64,000 nucleotides of DNA from NCBI GenBank assembly GCA_024138025.1, contig JAMXBD010001393.1, forward strand, positions 310,001 to 374,000, in the 5' to 3' direction. Made by a program: the position numbers and the translations under genes. The DNA is from Combretum micranthum. Lineage: Eukaryota > Streptophyta > Magnoliopsida > Myrtales > Combretaceae. Of the stretch, positions 35,419 through 47,548 are shown piece by piece. The number at the start of each line of letters is the position of its first letter. The stretch's first letter is position 1. The notes beneath the pieces were generated by a model that worked only from the letters and a program-made list of their open reading frames with translations, had not been told where the DNA came from and ran no database searches.

Positions 35419-35599
35419 AAAAAAATCAACAAAAACTTTGTTTATGTATTAAATTGTTTAAATCCAAACTTCAGATACATAATTATTTTTAGTATGAAAA
35501 TTCAGGTACCATTTTTATCGCTCACCAAATATAAAAGATATGATGTAGAAATTCATAAATCTTAGACATGTTAAAATGTGCCTTTACAAATAGTCACGA

Positions 35600-35780
35600 T
35601 TAGTAGTCTTATTTCCATTAATAAACGTACAAACAAAGTATGATGAATGAGAAGAAAACTAGGGGGATGATGGACCTAGAAAGAAGGGAAGTAATGCTAG
35701 TCGATGATGAGTAATTAGTGCTTCACAAGTGAATGCATAAAAAAATATACACATTTCCATATTACTTATTTTTTAAGCTT
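35600..35780. repeat. TNL-downstream duplication, block A
   Basis: TATTTCCATTAATAAACGTACAA, GAGAAGAAAACT, AGGGAAGTAATGCTAGTCGATGATGA and AAGTGAATGC match block B at 47,405-47,540. It therefore belongs to the duplicated receptor unit. Confidence 0.7.
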
Positions 35781-37915
35781 TCAATTCTCTCTATACCAAT
35801 CAGATTGCATGGGCTCACTCTGCGAAGGCGAAGATTTTTTCTCTGCAATCTTGATTGCCTCCTCTTCTAGTTGACCATTTTCATATTTTAAAATCTTTAA
35901 CATTGGAAGAAATAAAAGCAATCTTGGTAATTGAGTGATTGATGTGAATGAAATGTCCAGCAATAGACAATGGCAATTGTCCAATCGACTCTGGGAGCCT
36001 TTTCAACTAAGGACACCATATGCACATGTACTTTAGATTAATAAGCGCTCCAATTGAATATGGCAAGTTTGATAGATTCACAAATTTCAACTTTAGCATA
36101 GATAATGAATGTAGATTGCCAATAGAATAGGGTAATATTTGAGGTCCCCTCCTCCTCAAGTTGATATGAAATATACAAGGTAACCTCTCCATGTAGATGA
36201 GTAGATTTACGATTTCTAAGTAGATTAGATGCTTTAGCTTAATAATGGACAAGTCCGTCTTTCTCAACATCACGTAACTTCTAAAAATCAATCTCTCCAA
36301 TTTTGGAAATTGGAAGAAGTTAGGTGACTTTATTAAGAAATGACAATATGTACACTTGAATGCTTTCAAGTTATTTGCTACCTGCAAATCAAACCAAACT
36401 CATAAAACAACTATTACATATGAGGCAAACAGGCATAATCATATCAAAGAAAATGACACTATACCTTCATTTCGTTCCATCCACCCCAATTATTGGTTAT
36501 TAAATTCTCTAAAAGTGTAAGAACAACTAAATTCTCAAAACATAAGTTAGTTGCTTGAAATTCAGGTGGACAATCACCCCATGAAAACCATCTTAACTCA
36601 GAAAATACTTCATTGAAATCCTCTTTACCAAAATTCCCAATAGTTAATTCCAGGAACTTGAGGTTCATTAACCCTTTAAATTGTTTGTGATTGAATCTAC
36701 AATTCACATCAAATTTCCCAAGTTTGATTGCTACTACTCCTTCAGTGCCCTATGAATTGAAATTACCAAGTACATAAAATGAGATTTACAACTTATTGCA
36801 AATTAACTTAGAAATCATATTATGGTTACCTTGTTCCCATGTACTACATCAAGAGCTACCCTTAGTGATCATAGCCTGCTACATTTTCCATGATATCAGT
36901 ATTCTTATCAACAAGATTCCTTCTAAGGTCTCTAAGTAAGTCATCCATCCATAGCCTATTTTCATCAACAATCTCTATCAAAGACATATTTCTAAGGACC
37001 ATTACTCTACTTTTTGGGTAAAGTTGTCAAGTGTCCCAATAATAAGTCACATCTTCAATTTCTTTGACGTCATTGAAGAAACATGGAATGTAAAAAAAAA
37101 AAAATTATTTCTCTTGGTTGTCTAATTGCTTGTAACTTATCATTAAATTTTCTTTAATATCCTTATAAACAACTTTCTTAAGTTTCTCTAGTATACCTTC
37201 CCATGCATCTTTACCATTGCATTTGAATAAGGGAGTAGCCAGAGGAAGTTTCCTTATTATATCTACTATTTTTCTTCAAATCACATTATAGTCTTCTACG
37301 GGTAAAGTGCTTTTGAAGACTGGTTTACTAAAGATATTTCATTTCTTGCATTTTGTATCGATAGAGACCTTCATGTTAAGGCACTATTCCAACATCTCTA
37401 GTTTAATAATGATTCTGCTTCCCATACCAAACCATAAGGGCTCGCTAGCTAATTTTGATTAGTTGGTCACTCTTGTTTAGGTCATCTAAAACAATAAGCA
37501 CTTTCTTGTGTTGTAACTTACCTTTGATTAGGTTGATCCCATCATCAGCGGCATGAAGAAAAGGTAATGATCCACATGAAAAAGCTACCTTATTAAGTCC
37601 TTGTGCAAGTTCATAATTCCAGCATTTTTAAAGGCTTTTCATGGATTTCTAAAAGAAATGAAACTCCCCTACCCCATCCTTTAAAGTGAGGATATCCTTT
37701 AGTGAAAACTTGTTTTGCAAGAGTTGTCTTTCCTACACCACCCATGCCATGAATGGTGACAAACCGAACATCATAGGTATCTAGATCAAGCAACTTCATG
37801 ATGTCTTGTGGTGGATTGTCAATTCCAACATAGTCATTGGACACCTTCAATGGTTCACTTATAGTCCACAACTTACAACAAACTCCTTCCACTATGAGTT
37901 TAGTAAGGTCAGTTC
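35781..37915 (-). pseudogene. TNL receptor pseudogene (NB-ARC and LRR, no TIR)
   Basis: It has the same exon layout as the intact receptor: NB-ARC exon about 37915-36830, LRR exon 36749-36465, LRR exon 36381-35781, with matching donor and acceptor sites. The P-loop GMGGVGKTTLAKQVF is intact and kinase-2 KVLIVLDDL is readable. The MHD motif reads M-D-D (RLWMDDLLRDL). Many frameshifts and stops break the NB-ARC exon between 37610 and 36880, and exon 4 has a stop after CIWCP. No TIR exon is found upstream, so the 5' part was lost. Confidence 0.88.
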
Positions 37916-37929
37916 GCTTAAAAATAATA

Positions 37930-39015
37930 AAATTGCAACCATCAAAACACTTATGTTGTAGAAGCTGAAGAACTAGGTTCCTTTTTTTTTTTCTCCTTTT
38001 TAATTTGTTTGCCTTGAGGAACCAATTTATTAAGTTATAAAATGACTTCCAATTATTAATTTTGCTTAAACAAAAGTGATAATTATTTTAATATATCATC
38101 TATGGGTTGTTTTTGTGTCTTATATCCTTTTAATTATTTTTACTGATAATATTATATACATATCTTTGATAAATAACTACTATTTTTTTTTTACTAGCAA
38201 AAAAAGGGAAAAAAACTAGTAATAATTTTTGCAAGATTTATAATAGTAAATCACACGTGTAAACTACTACATCCCAATCAACATGCATGTTCCTTTAGTT
38301 GCTTTTCTTCCTTTCTCATGTTCCATAAATTCCTATCTTAATAACCTCTGTTAAACTTATATTTCCTTGGAAAGACAAAAAAAAAAAAAAAAAAAGGAAA
38401 AGATCCTTTTCACCATTTTCTTTGCTATATGTTAATCTTAAATTTAATTTCTAATTTATTTATCAATATTTGAAGAGTGGTTTTGGAAAGTGGGCATAGA
38501 GATTAATGGTAAAGATAAATTTTTTCAGAAGGCTTAATATTTCCCTCCTTTTAGCACTCATAATATTGATGTAATGTCTGATGGTAAACATTGACAATTA
38601 AATATGATACTTTGTCATATATCTTTCAGTAACAAAATATAATTGTATAGTTATGATCATCACATTATAACAGTATAGATGTCTCACTCATATGATTACA
38701 ATTATGTTGAAGCTACATTGTACGTTATTTGTCATACGAGTAGTACTGTGGAGTGGTAATGCGATTTTGATTTATCGTATGCTTTATTGATACTGCAATG
38801 TGAATATTTTATGCTATAATTTTGATATTAATGTATACTTTTAGAATTTAGGAATCAAATTATGAAATCACCTTGATCGTGCTTGATGATATTAGAACCT
38901 ACATCAATGAAAATATTTTTATATGAATGAGATGAATAAACTAGAATTAGTAAATATATTCGATAATAGGAGAGTGCAATTCATATTTCATGATTACATT
39001 TCATGCACTCAACCC
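37930..39015. other. AT-rich DNA upstream of the TNL pseudogene
   Basis: A short stretch to about 38100 resembles the first intron of the intact TNL, including a T-run. Beyond it nothing is recognised and no TIR remains are visible. Confidence 0.45.
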
Positions 39016-39044
39016 ATGTTTTATGAGTTGGCAAAGTAGGTATG

Positions 39045-42000
39045 AAAATGGATAAGGTCAAATTTATATTATACGATCATGGCAATATTATGGAAGGGAA
39101 TGAAGGTTTTGGTTATGATAGGCGGCTAGTTACTCTAGTTAGTGTCAATATAAACCCTATATATGAGCTAGAGATGGGCAAAGCGGGTAAATGAGCTGGT
39201 CCAACTTAGCCTGCTTTGGCCTGTAGGTCAAATGAGCCGGGCCGTTTTGGCCAGCTTTTAAACGAACTAGATTTTTTAGGCCCAGACCTGGCTTGCTTCG
39301 GCCTGCGGGCTAAACGGGCCAACCTACAAGCCAATTTTTTTTAAAAAATTTTAATCTTTAATATTAGTTTATGTGAAAAATATAATTATTTATATATTCT
39401 AAGGTTTTATATATATATATATATATTAATGACTAATTATATTACTATTTTGATTATTTATATATAAAAAACAAGTTTTTTAAATGATTTATTAGATATC
39501 ATATTACGTTTAAATCAATAAATATATATTTTAAAAAATGTTATAATACTTATGATACATGCATCAATCCTTATTCTTCCATAACATACATCGATAACTA
39601 CTAAGATGTTATATTATTCTTATGTTTAATCTTCTCCTTTTGTTATTGTTGTTGTTTTTTTTTTTTTTTTTAGGCCAACCCAGCCCAACCTGTTTTAGTC
39701 CGTGAGTTAAATGGGCCAGGCCAATTGAACCCGCTTTTAAACAGGCAAAAAAATTTTGGCCACAACCCACTTTTTTAAGTGCGTTGACCCACGGGCCACA
39801 ACCCATATTTCTAGCTCTAATAGGAGCAAATACTAAACATTATTTACAGTAGACTTAAGATAAATAGGTCTACACATTGAGTTAAGTTGTATCATAGGAC
39901 AACCACCAAAGATAAGACATTACATTATGATGTTATTATAGTGTCCGATGATGATGCTACATAGGAGATTTTATTGCACACAGAAAGGTTAGTGGCTATA
40001 TATGTCTAGGTATTTGAAAATGAATTATCACAGGCACTTGTAGGCAAAATGGGCATTGATGGAAATGTTGGTAGCCTAGTGTTGGCATATGAGAACTCTA
40101 ATCCCACTCAGACAACAGTTAGCACATAAGTCCAGATGAGTAACTTTGAAATGAGTGCACCTAATTGGAGTTATGGTCATGATACTGATGCGATGCAGGA
40201 CTCATCAGCAAGTGAATCGAGGGATGGCTATGATAAAGATGGAAATGATTAGGTGATATATTTTTCCTAATAGAATACTGCTATCAATATATAACTTAGG
40301 TGTAATGATGGTACCATTTTGTGGCTCCTACAGATGTTGATGCAGTATGGAGTTCAGTGCCAAAACCATTTTTCACTACAGATATAGGTAGTGGATATGC
40401 TACATTTAATGATGAGTAGGAAATGAATACTGGAAATTACAGCTTCAGTGATAAATTTAAGGTTAGGATGCAGCTCGAGAGTAAAGATGATCTTATATTG
40501 GCAATTAAAATGTGTCATATAACAAACCAATACAATTTTAAGGTGATGGACTCAAATCCAAGGTCATGGGCAGTTAAACGCATTGATACCCACAACAGAG
40601 GTTGTAAGTGGAGACTCAGAGGCAGCTATAAGAAACATGGTAGGTGGTTTCACATCACCAAATATGAAGGGCTTCATACATGTTTGGATGAAATCACTAC
40701 ATAGGATTATTCTTAATTGGACTCCACCAACACGTCTAGGTGCATTATAATGGAGATTTGTAATTCTCCAAATGTGAGGGCAAAGGATCTTCAATTGACT
40801 ATCTTAAAAGATTTTAGGTATAATGTTCAAATTATGAGAATTCATGAGGTGAAGTGAAACACTATTAAGCATGTATGGTAGTTGGGATGGGAGGATTCAT
40901 ATAAAGAGCTCCAACATCTCCTTAATGTGATAGTAGAGGCAAATCCAAGAACAAAGATAGAGTAGAGAACTGTTAAATCAGATATTGCAGGACACCTCTT
41001 CCTTAACAAACTCTTTTAGGCATTTGCTCCTTGCATTGAAGCATTTCAACACTGCATGTATGTTCTGGATACATGATTGAATGCACTAATAAAAGCTTGT
41101 TAGTAGTGAACTAATTTATCCTTATTAATGCTTTATAGACCCATGGTCACAATTGATGTACCTTCTTATATGATAAGTACAAGCACAAACTACTTATCGC
41201 AATGATAGTGGGTGGAGCAAACCATATCATGCCATTGGCTTAGGCTTTTGTTGATAAAGAGGAAGAAGATACATGGAGTTAGTTCCTTAAAAATTGTTAG
41301 AACACGTTATTAAGGATTGCTTCAACATTTGCTTGATATATAACTGCCATGCTGGTATTAAGAGTACAGTTGAGGGTGAGAATGCTTTATGGCCTAGATA
41401 TCGCCCTTGGTGATGGTATATCTAGTATGTTACCAGCAATTTCAATTCGAAGGCCAAGAGTAAAGAATGTAAAAAATTCACGAAAAGAGCGGCCTACCAA
41501 ACCCAGACGAGAAAGTTCTATAGTTACTTTGCTATGAAAAATCAAACTAGTTTATGGACATCGAGATATTGTCACGAGTTGCATCCCTATATATGGACTT
41601 TATCTTATGATGAAGGTGTAAGGTTTGGAATTCGTATAACAAACATGGTTCAAAACTATGATTTCGTTCTTAATGATGCTCAGTACTTACCAATAGTAGC
41701 ATTAGTGAAAAAACCTTTTACAATTGCAACTCAATTTTCAATAAGCAAATGCACGAGGCGAATGAAGTAATGAATCTGTGTAACGTGCTAACAAATTATC
41801 TTGCAAAGAAGTTTGAGAGGTAGAATAGCATGTCAAGTGCCCATCATGTCACATGTTTCAACTATTAGGAACATGTATTTGAGGTTCTTACTGCACCGCA
41901 ACCTACAAGGTATGGTTAGAAGGAAGATCATAGACAAAAAACTGAGTTGAGGTTACTACATGTAATAAGTGGAAGACCTTTAAAATTCCATGCTCATATG

Positions 42001-42300
42001 TAATGGTAGTAATCGTTTCTCTTCATATGGATTGTATTGCCCAAGTGGGATAGTGGTATAGGTGGTAAAATCAGCTAAGGGTATATGAGTGTTCATTCAT
42101 ACCTATAGCAAATAAGGTGAATTTGACACATATTGATATTCTAACATTGCACCCCTTCCATCGACATATAAGAAAAAGGGGTAGGCTGAGGGAGAAGTAC
42201 TTTCAGAATAAGATGGATATTCAAGAGGGCCTACAGGATTACTCATGTAAGTCGTGTAGCTAGCTAGGGCACAATATTAGAAGTTGTTTAACTAGTTGAG
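39045..42300 (+). pseudogene. MULE 2 transposase, degenerate
   Basis: MDKVKFILYDHGNI (39045) opens the PB1-like domain, interrupted by the hAT element after about 40 codons. A TAG at 40417-40419 then precedes GAA and ATG (40423) with NTGNYSFSDKFK, RGCKWRLRGSYKK and HTC. A GTATGT donor lies after the AFQHCM codons (about 41058) and a TTATAG acceptor at about 41140, followed by PMVTIDG (one base lost after GAT) and YKHKLLIAM. CHAGI, FCHEL-like YCHELHPYIWTLSYDEGVRFG and a C-X2-C-X4-H-X4-C knuckle (42246-42287, with a stop inside) follow. Many stops and frameshifts. Confidence 0.83.
39169..39819. mobile_element. hAT-type non-autonomous element inside MULE 2
   Basis: The left end TAGAGATGGGC and right end CTAGCTCTA (rc TAGAGCTAG) are imperfect inverted repeats. 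The flanking 8-mers ATATGAGC (39161-39168) and ATAGGAGC (39820-39827) match at 7 of 8 positions, the hAT duplication size. Subterminal GGCC-rich inverted segments (GGCCTGTAGGTCAAATGAGCC; CGGGCCACAACCC) resemble those of the element at 55485-56098, with which it shares the interior text TTATATATAAAAA...AAGTTTTT. The poly-T/A region near 39650 is simple sequence. Confidence 0.8.
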
Positions 42301-42448
42301 CAGCTAAGAGGACAATTATAAACCAGTCAAGTGGTAGTTGTATTAAAATGTTCATGTGATTTGTTCATTTTTATTGCTTATATCATCTGTTATTTGCTCC
42401 TTTCGTTACATATGCCTCTGTTGACACTATGTACTATGTTTCTTGCAA

Positions 42449-44035
42449 ATGGATCCAGGACCTCTAGATGACTCTGAACTTATAGGTTAACCTCTTCATA
42501 GATCTAGGCTAGCATGGAAGGGCCAATTAAGATCTTTTCCTAATTGCTTTACTTTGAATATTTAGAGAATATTTCTCATGGAATTGTTTTTAAATGCAGA
42601 AGCACGTCATATTAAATTATCACCGAAGAGAGGCAAAGCTAAAGCGCAGGTTGGTATGCATGCACACCTATACGAGCAATTTATTCCATATCTTTCATAA
42701 CCTGGCTTCATAGGTGCCACACATATACCATTTGTTCAGTTGGATTGGCATCTAGTTACCGCATTGGTTAACAGATGATGACTTGAGACACATACATTTC
42801 GTATGCTGATGGGGAACTAGATAGTGACATTACAAGATATTACAACACTCATTAGATCCCCGTCGATGGGACTGACATAGATGGATTAGCCAGATTGTGC
42901 GACCATTTGCTTGGAGTTTCATGTTAATGTTGTTATTGATGATAAGGGTTTAAAGATGTCGTGGTTAGATACACACTTTAAAGCATTACCTGATTATGCA
43001 AATGAGATTACCATTCAATGCTATTCTAGGACCTATATTCTATTGCTACTAGGGGGATTCATAGTTGGGGAAAAATCATTGAATCTAGTTCATGTTGTGT
43101 ACCTCTAGCTGCTTCAGGACTTTCAGATAGTGAGATAGTCCACATGGGGAGCAGCTTGCCTGGCATGGCTCTATAGGCAGCTTTTCATAGCAGTACACAT
43201 TGATAAGTGTGACATAGCAGGACCCTTCGTTGTTTTGTATACTGGTCCTGTCAATACTTCCCATACATTACCTCTATGTGTCGATAGATCACATCAATTA
43301 CTAGAGAGCCATTTTTTATGTCACACGATGGCCCACAAGTTTGTTGTTCGAGTATAAAGGATATATAGATTGACAGGTCCTCAAATAGGTACAATTTTGT
43401 ATATCCGATGTGGTCTTATGTGTATACTTTCATTATCTTTTCTTATATATTTCTTTTTCTTTTTCTTTCATGATCAGGTTGTATGAGACCTATACTCTAC
43501 TATAATAGATTCTCTGCTTAAGTACTACTAGTCAGGAAAAGATATAAGGAGAGCACGAGTTCCCCTTATATACTTTCATGTTATTGAGCACTACTATTCA
43601 AATAGGGTGCTCAGACAATTTAGTGGTTTTTAGGGGGTCCTAGACCACCCATCTGATAGGAGAGCCTTATATGAGCTTGACTTACAAGGGTGTTTGGAGT
43701 GGTAGGCATTGGAGCACACCAGGTGGGTCGTAGACTGGGATGACAGGCACAATCGCATTGTAGACATACCGAACATCCTCAACGGTACATCTAAAGACTA
43801 TATTGATTAATATAATGCAATACCAAGCATTGGATCATTCGTACGGGGCAATTGTATGATATAAAGTAAGTTCAATGATTATATATGGTATATACGGATG
43901 TATACTGTGTTCATTATTTCTTGATCTGGATGTTTAGTATTAATTGCAAAAAGATTTCATTTAGCAAGTCCTCAATATGCTACCTAAGGACACTTCTACA
44001 ACTGCAAGAGATGTTATTCACAGGCATGCAATATC
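42449..44035 (+). pseudogene. MULE 2 PMD gene, degenerate but near full length
   Basis: The start MDPGPLDDSEL..PLHRSRLAWKGQ (42449) is typical of transposon-type PMD proteins. It is followed by an apparent intron, then THTFRMLMGN, VTLQDITTLI, DGTDIDGLARLCDHLLG (the PMD core), LDTHFKALPDYA, TWGAACLAWLYRQL and ARVPLIYFHVIEHYYSNRVLRQF (43540-43620). Next come EHTRWVVDWDD and GTSKDYID, and after an intron QVLNMLPKDTSTTARDV. Stops and frameshifts are numerous. It shows the parts deleted from the MULE 1 PMD gene. Confidence 0.8.
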
Positions 44036-44039
44036 ATAT

Positions 44040-44520
44040 GTATTATTTGTAACAAATTTCTAATGTAGTGTAGAGAGAGAATTCTTGAGCAAAAGAACTG
44101 TTTCTTCTTGCTGAGAAATTTCAAAGTTTTCTAGGTAAATTCATTGTAAACCCAACACTTGTTTTTTTGCAAGATTTTATGCTTAATTTATAATTTCATC
44201 TTTAATTCCATATTATTTCTTCTAGAATTTATGCTTAATGTCTGCATCCATGGAGAAATAATCATTTAACTTGGGGTTTCTGAATCCAAGACCTAATTCA
44301 TATGATTTCAAAGTATTCTAACGATTATCACTAGGCATTTATAATTAGTTTTCTAGGTAGATTCATGTTTTATTTTAACCGAATAGATTGAAAGATCATT
44401 TTTTTGAATAGATCTGGGCTACTAATGGAGTTGCTTATAATCTCCTTGAGAGAGGGACGGTGAAATTTTCTATCACTTATTTTTAAAATTAATTAAGTTG
44501 GTTTTAAAAAGGATTCTTAA
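44040..44520. other. noncoding DNA 3' of MULE 2
   Basis: No PMD tail, palindrome array or terminal repeat of MULE 1 type is visible. No gene is recognised. Confidence 0.4.
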
Positions 44521-44529
44521 AGAGTTTAA

Positions 44530-44965
44530 ACCCTTAAATCTTAAAATAAATAAATCAATCAATAAAAGTGCTCCTTATACCTTACTGGACTATTTTATCC
44601 TTTAAAATCAATAAAAAATCCTTTAGTAATTTTTAATGAAAGGGTATTAAAGCATATTATTTTTAGAAATCTGGGGTTCTAGAGAATCAAATTTAGAAAT
44701 AAGGGGTCTGAAAGGTTTGGCAAGCTAAAGAATTGGTACACAATCTCCACACATGGTGTTTGTGTTTAAGTAAAACAATATAGTTCCAAATTGCTTTCTA
44801 CACATTTTGATTAACCACATATGATGAAGAGGCTGGATTACATTAATTAACAACAAGTCTAGTAGCAACGCTTACAATGGTAATTACTCTATAGAGTACA
44901 CTTCGTCCTCGAAATGGCTATTTGTGTTTGATAAGGCCAGCAAATGATGAACACAAGTTCTAGTT
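44530..44965. repeat. segmental duplication block B, left part
   Basis: Same order and orientation as block A at 15.54-16.51 kb, for example TTTTGATTAACCACATATGATGAAGAGGCTGGATTACA and GAGTACACTTCGTCCTC. Block B then carries about 1.4 kb (44.97-46.40 kb) not found in block A before similarity resumes. Confidence 0.7.
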
Positions 44966-44969
44966 TTAG

Positions 44970-46400
44970 GTTTTGTAATTTCAGAAAACACAACAATTTT
45001 CTTTTTCTTTTTGTTATAAAACCTATTTGCATGATCCATGTCTGACATAGATGGATCAATGTCCTGACCCGCCTCAAACCAATCACATGAAAAAAAAAAG
45101 GAAATCAAAACCCAAACCAACATAAATGAAATATAAATATAATATAAGTAAAAAAATTTACATCTATGAATGCAAGAAAATACATTATTCGAATCGATGA
45201 CTTTTATAAAGTTAACAATCCTACAAAATGAGTGTGATGAGTGAATAGTGTGTTTAAAAGTGTGATTGTGTGTGAGGTGTGTTTAAAATTGGCATATTGT
45301 GTGTGTCTAAAAAATGTGTGTGTACTAGGTAAGGCTAAAAATCATCTTACCCATTAAAAATAAAATACAATATTGCTGAAAATAGTGTTAGGTAGGGCTA
45401 AGTGAACGGAACAGCTATTCACTTTTTCTAATGGTCTTTGAATGAGTAAAAAATAAATAAATAAATCAATTCCTAAATATTTTTCTAACAACCTCTCTTT
45501 CTCTTTGTTCTTCCTCTATATGGAGCAGCTATTCACTTGTTGTATTGTTTTGATATCTCCATCTTCTATGCTATGGATTTTGAGGCTATCTCAAACACGA
45601 AGGTACTTAGACTAGATGGTATCAACAAATCCAAAGTTCCTAAAATGACAACCATGATTATCACTACTAGCCTTGCCACCATAGAATCTCCATCACTGCC
45701 ACTTCTTTGTGCTCTTACTCTTTCTATCCTCTATCTATATCTCTTCCTTTTTCTATGTGTCTCTAGATGTTAGATGGTGGTGTTTTGTTTGAACAAACTC
45801 AGGAGGTTGTTTTATCAGTAGATATTCATTGTGGAGATTGTCAAAAAAGGATAGCGAAAATTATGTCATGCATAATGGTAAGGTAGAATGAAAATGAAAT
45901 AAAAATATCATGGATCAAAGGGCTATGAACCGGCCCTTGATCCAAAGGTTTGAATCGGCCCAGCATGGCCCTTGTTAATCTGGCTCAGTTCTGGTCTTGT
46001 AAACACCAACCTATGAACCGGCAATTTAAGGCTAGTTTAAATTGTTGCCAAAGTCTAAGTGCACCCATTTAACCTCTGGATACTCATTTATATAACTTGG
46101 ATATCTTTCCCTTGATCTAGCGAGAATGACCTTTAGCCATACAACGTGTTGGTCTAAATATCTATGTCCCTTCTAGATATTTATCTAACCAATGATAAAG
46201 TTTAGACAATACAATGTCTTGGAATTCCCTTTGATAATATATCCCATTACTATTTTAGACATTTTCTAATTATCTATGTGACTTTATTATGAAATACGCA
46301 TGAGTAGAAAAGTATACAAATATAATAAATACTTTGCCTTTTATTAATGATATTCATAAATACATTAAAAGTCTTGGCACATTATGCACAATTACAATAG
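44970..46400. other. block B-specific insertion-like sequence
   Basis: It contains (GT)-rich sequence near 45230-45330, an AACCGGCCC-rich patch at 45930-46025, and short ORFs without recognisable similarity. Its position between two conserved parts of the duplication suggests an insertion in B or a deletion in A. No clean ends were found. Confidence 0.35.
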
Positions 46401-46445
46401 TAATTCCCACTGTCATCATTAATAACCTCACTTATAATAAGACTA
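46401..46445. repeat. unoccupied copia target site (block B)
   Basis: CACTGTCATCATTAATAACCTCACTTATAATAAGA matches 16511-16540 joined directly to 20439-20449, with one substitution in the target pentamer (CTTAT versus CTTAC). It therefore shows the state before the copia insertion. Confidence 0.8.
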
Positions 46446-46449
46446 TGTA

Positions 46450-47030
46450 AAAGAGATTCACAAATTCTTTGGCAAATGAATGAGCTTATTTTAGCATTTA
46501 ATGAGCCATCAGAATATTATTAAGATCATGTATACCTATTTATAGCCAATATTATTAGCATTAGTAGAACAAGGAACTAAATGCCATCGCGAGTGAGAGC
46601 ATTATATTTTGTATCATAGTGTAAAAGCTATCCTTTAGGGTCAATTACTTTGAATAAACTAGCTAGTCCAACCAATTGGGAACTGAGATCTAGAAGAAGA
46701 TGGTTGCTTACAAGAAAAAACCTTTGGTTTAAGAGAGTTGATTTAAGCACAATTAGTCATGGGCTCATGGGATGAATAGAAAACCATCTAACTTACTATT
46801 TTACTCCTAGATAAAATGATTAGAAACCACTAAAAGGATTTTTTTTCCCTTTTTTTTATTATAATTATCTTAAATGTAAGAAGCTCAATATACATTGAAA
46901 AGCAGTTTATCCCATATTAATTAAGAAAGTTGTCATCCAGCATAAAAATATTAAATATTTATAGATAGCAATGTAAAGACAAGAATTGTGGAATTGTGGA
47001 AGATGGTAGTGTATACTTACGTTGAAAATG
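46450..47030. other. intergenic DNA, nothing recognised
   Basis: No gene, element end or clear similarity to block A was found. Confidence 0.35.
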
Positions 47031-47545
47031 CAGTGAAGATGAGGAGAAGTCCTTTTGCAGAGGAAAAGTTTATAATTTTTTCAAAGAAATTGCTATGAGC
47101 TTATATATATCGATGTATAACTTTGCATATTATATGTTCTTTTTCATTCCTTTTTGTTAGGGAAACTTCATGCATATGGAAGTGTACCCTTACATATAAT
47201 CATGGTTTGTAGACTTAGGGCTGTTTATTTCATCTTTCTGTCATTTTAGCTTCATCTATCACTTTCAAATAGACTGTTTGTCAAAAATAGATATCGATGA
47301 AAAATAAACATTTTTACTCATAAAGCAATCAAATAAACCAAATATTGATATAAAATAGATATGATACATATACCGATACAGATACCAATTAAAAATAGAC
47401 CATCCAAATAGACTCTTAATTCTATTAATAAAAGTACAAGTAGAGGATGAATAAAAGAAAATTGAGAAAGACAATGTATACTTTGAGAAGAGAAGTAATG
47501 CTAATTGATGACTAATAAGTTCTTTATAAGTAAATGCCTTAAATA
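47030..47545. repeat. TNL-downstream duplication, block B
   Basis: 47,035-47,165 matches 25,090-25,210 and 47,405-47,540 matches 35,610-35,745, both in block A. The segment between (47,220-47,410) contains GATATCGATG-type repeats and AATAGAC phrases and may be a separate small insertion. Confidence 0.65.
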
Positions 47546-47548
47546 CAT

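Larger units (their letters stand above)
30869..35526. mobile_element. MITE (9-bp duplication) split by a solo LTR
   Basis: The left end GGGATAATGATAAAAATTGTACCTGAATTTTCAT is mirrored at the right end (rc of 35493-35526: GGTGAGCGATAAAAATGGTACC, then TGAATTTTCAT). AAATATAAA flanks both ends (30860-30868, 35527-35535). Nine base pairs suggests a Mutator-type MITE. The MITE itself is about 540 bp; the LTR at 31307-35418 sits inside it. Its interior has repeated (T/C)GGT(A/T)(T/C)(C/T) phrases around 30970-31100. Confidence 0.75.
39020..44040 (+). mobile_element. MULE 2: second MULE-PMD copy, degenerate
   Basis: Homologous to MULE 1 over the PB1-like ORF, transposase and PMD, but on the plus strand and heavily mutated. 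It retains parts MULE 1 has lost: the start of transposase exon 2, the zinc knuckle and the PMD N-terminus. Terminal inverted repeats and the 27-bp palindromes were not found, so its ends are unknown. A hAT-type element (39169-39819) splits its first domain. Confidence 0.85.

Noticed and set aside
45537..45773. 78-codon ORF with a hydrophobic C-terminus
   Set aside because: It could suggest a small membrane protein, but there is no recognisable motif, codon support or conserved copy in block A.
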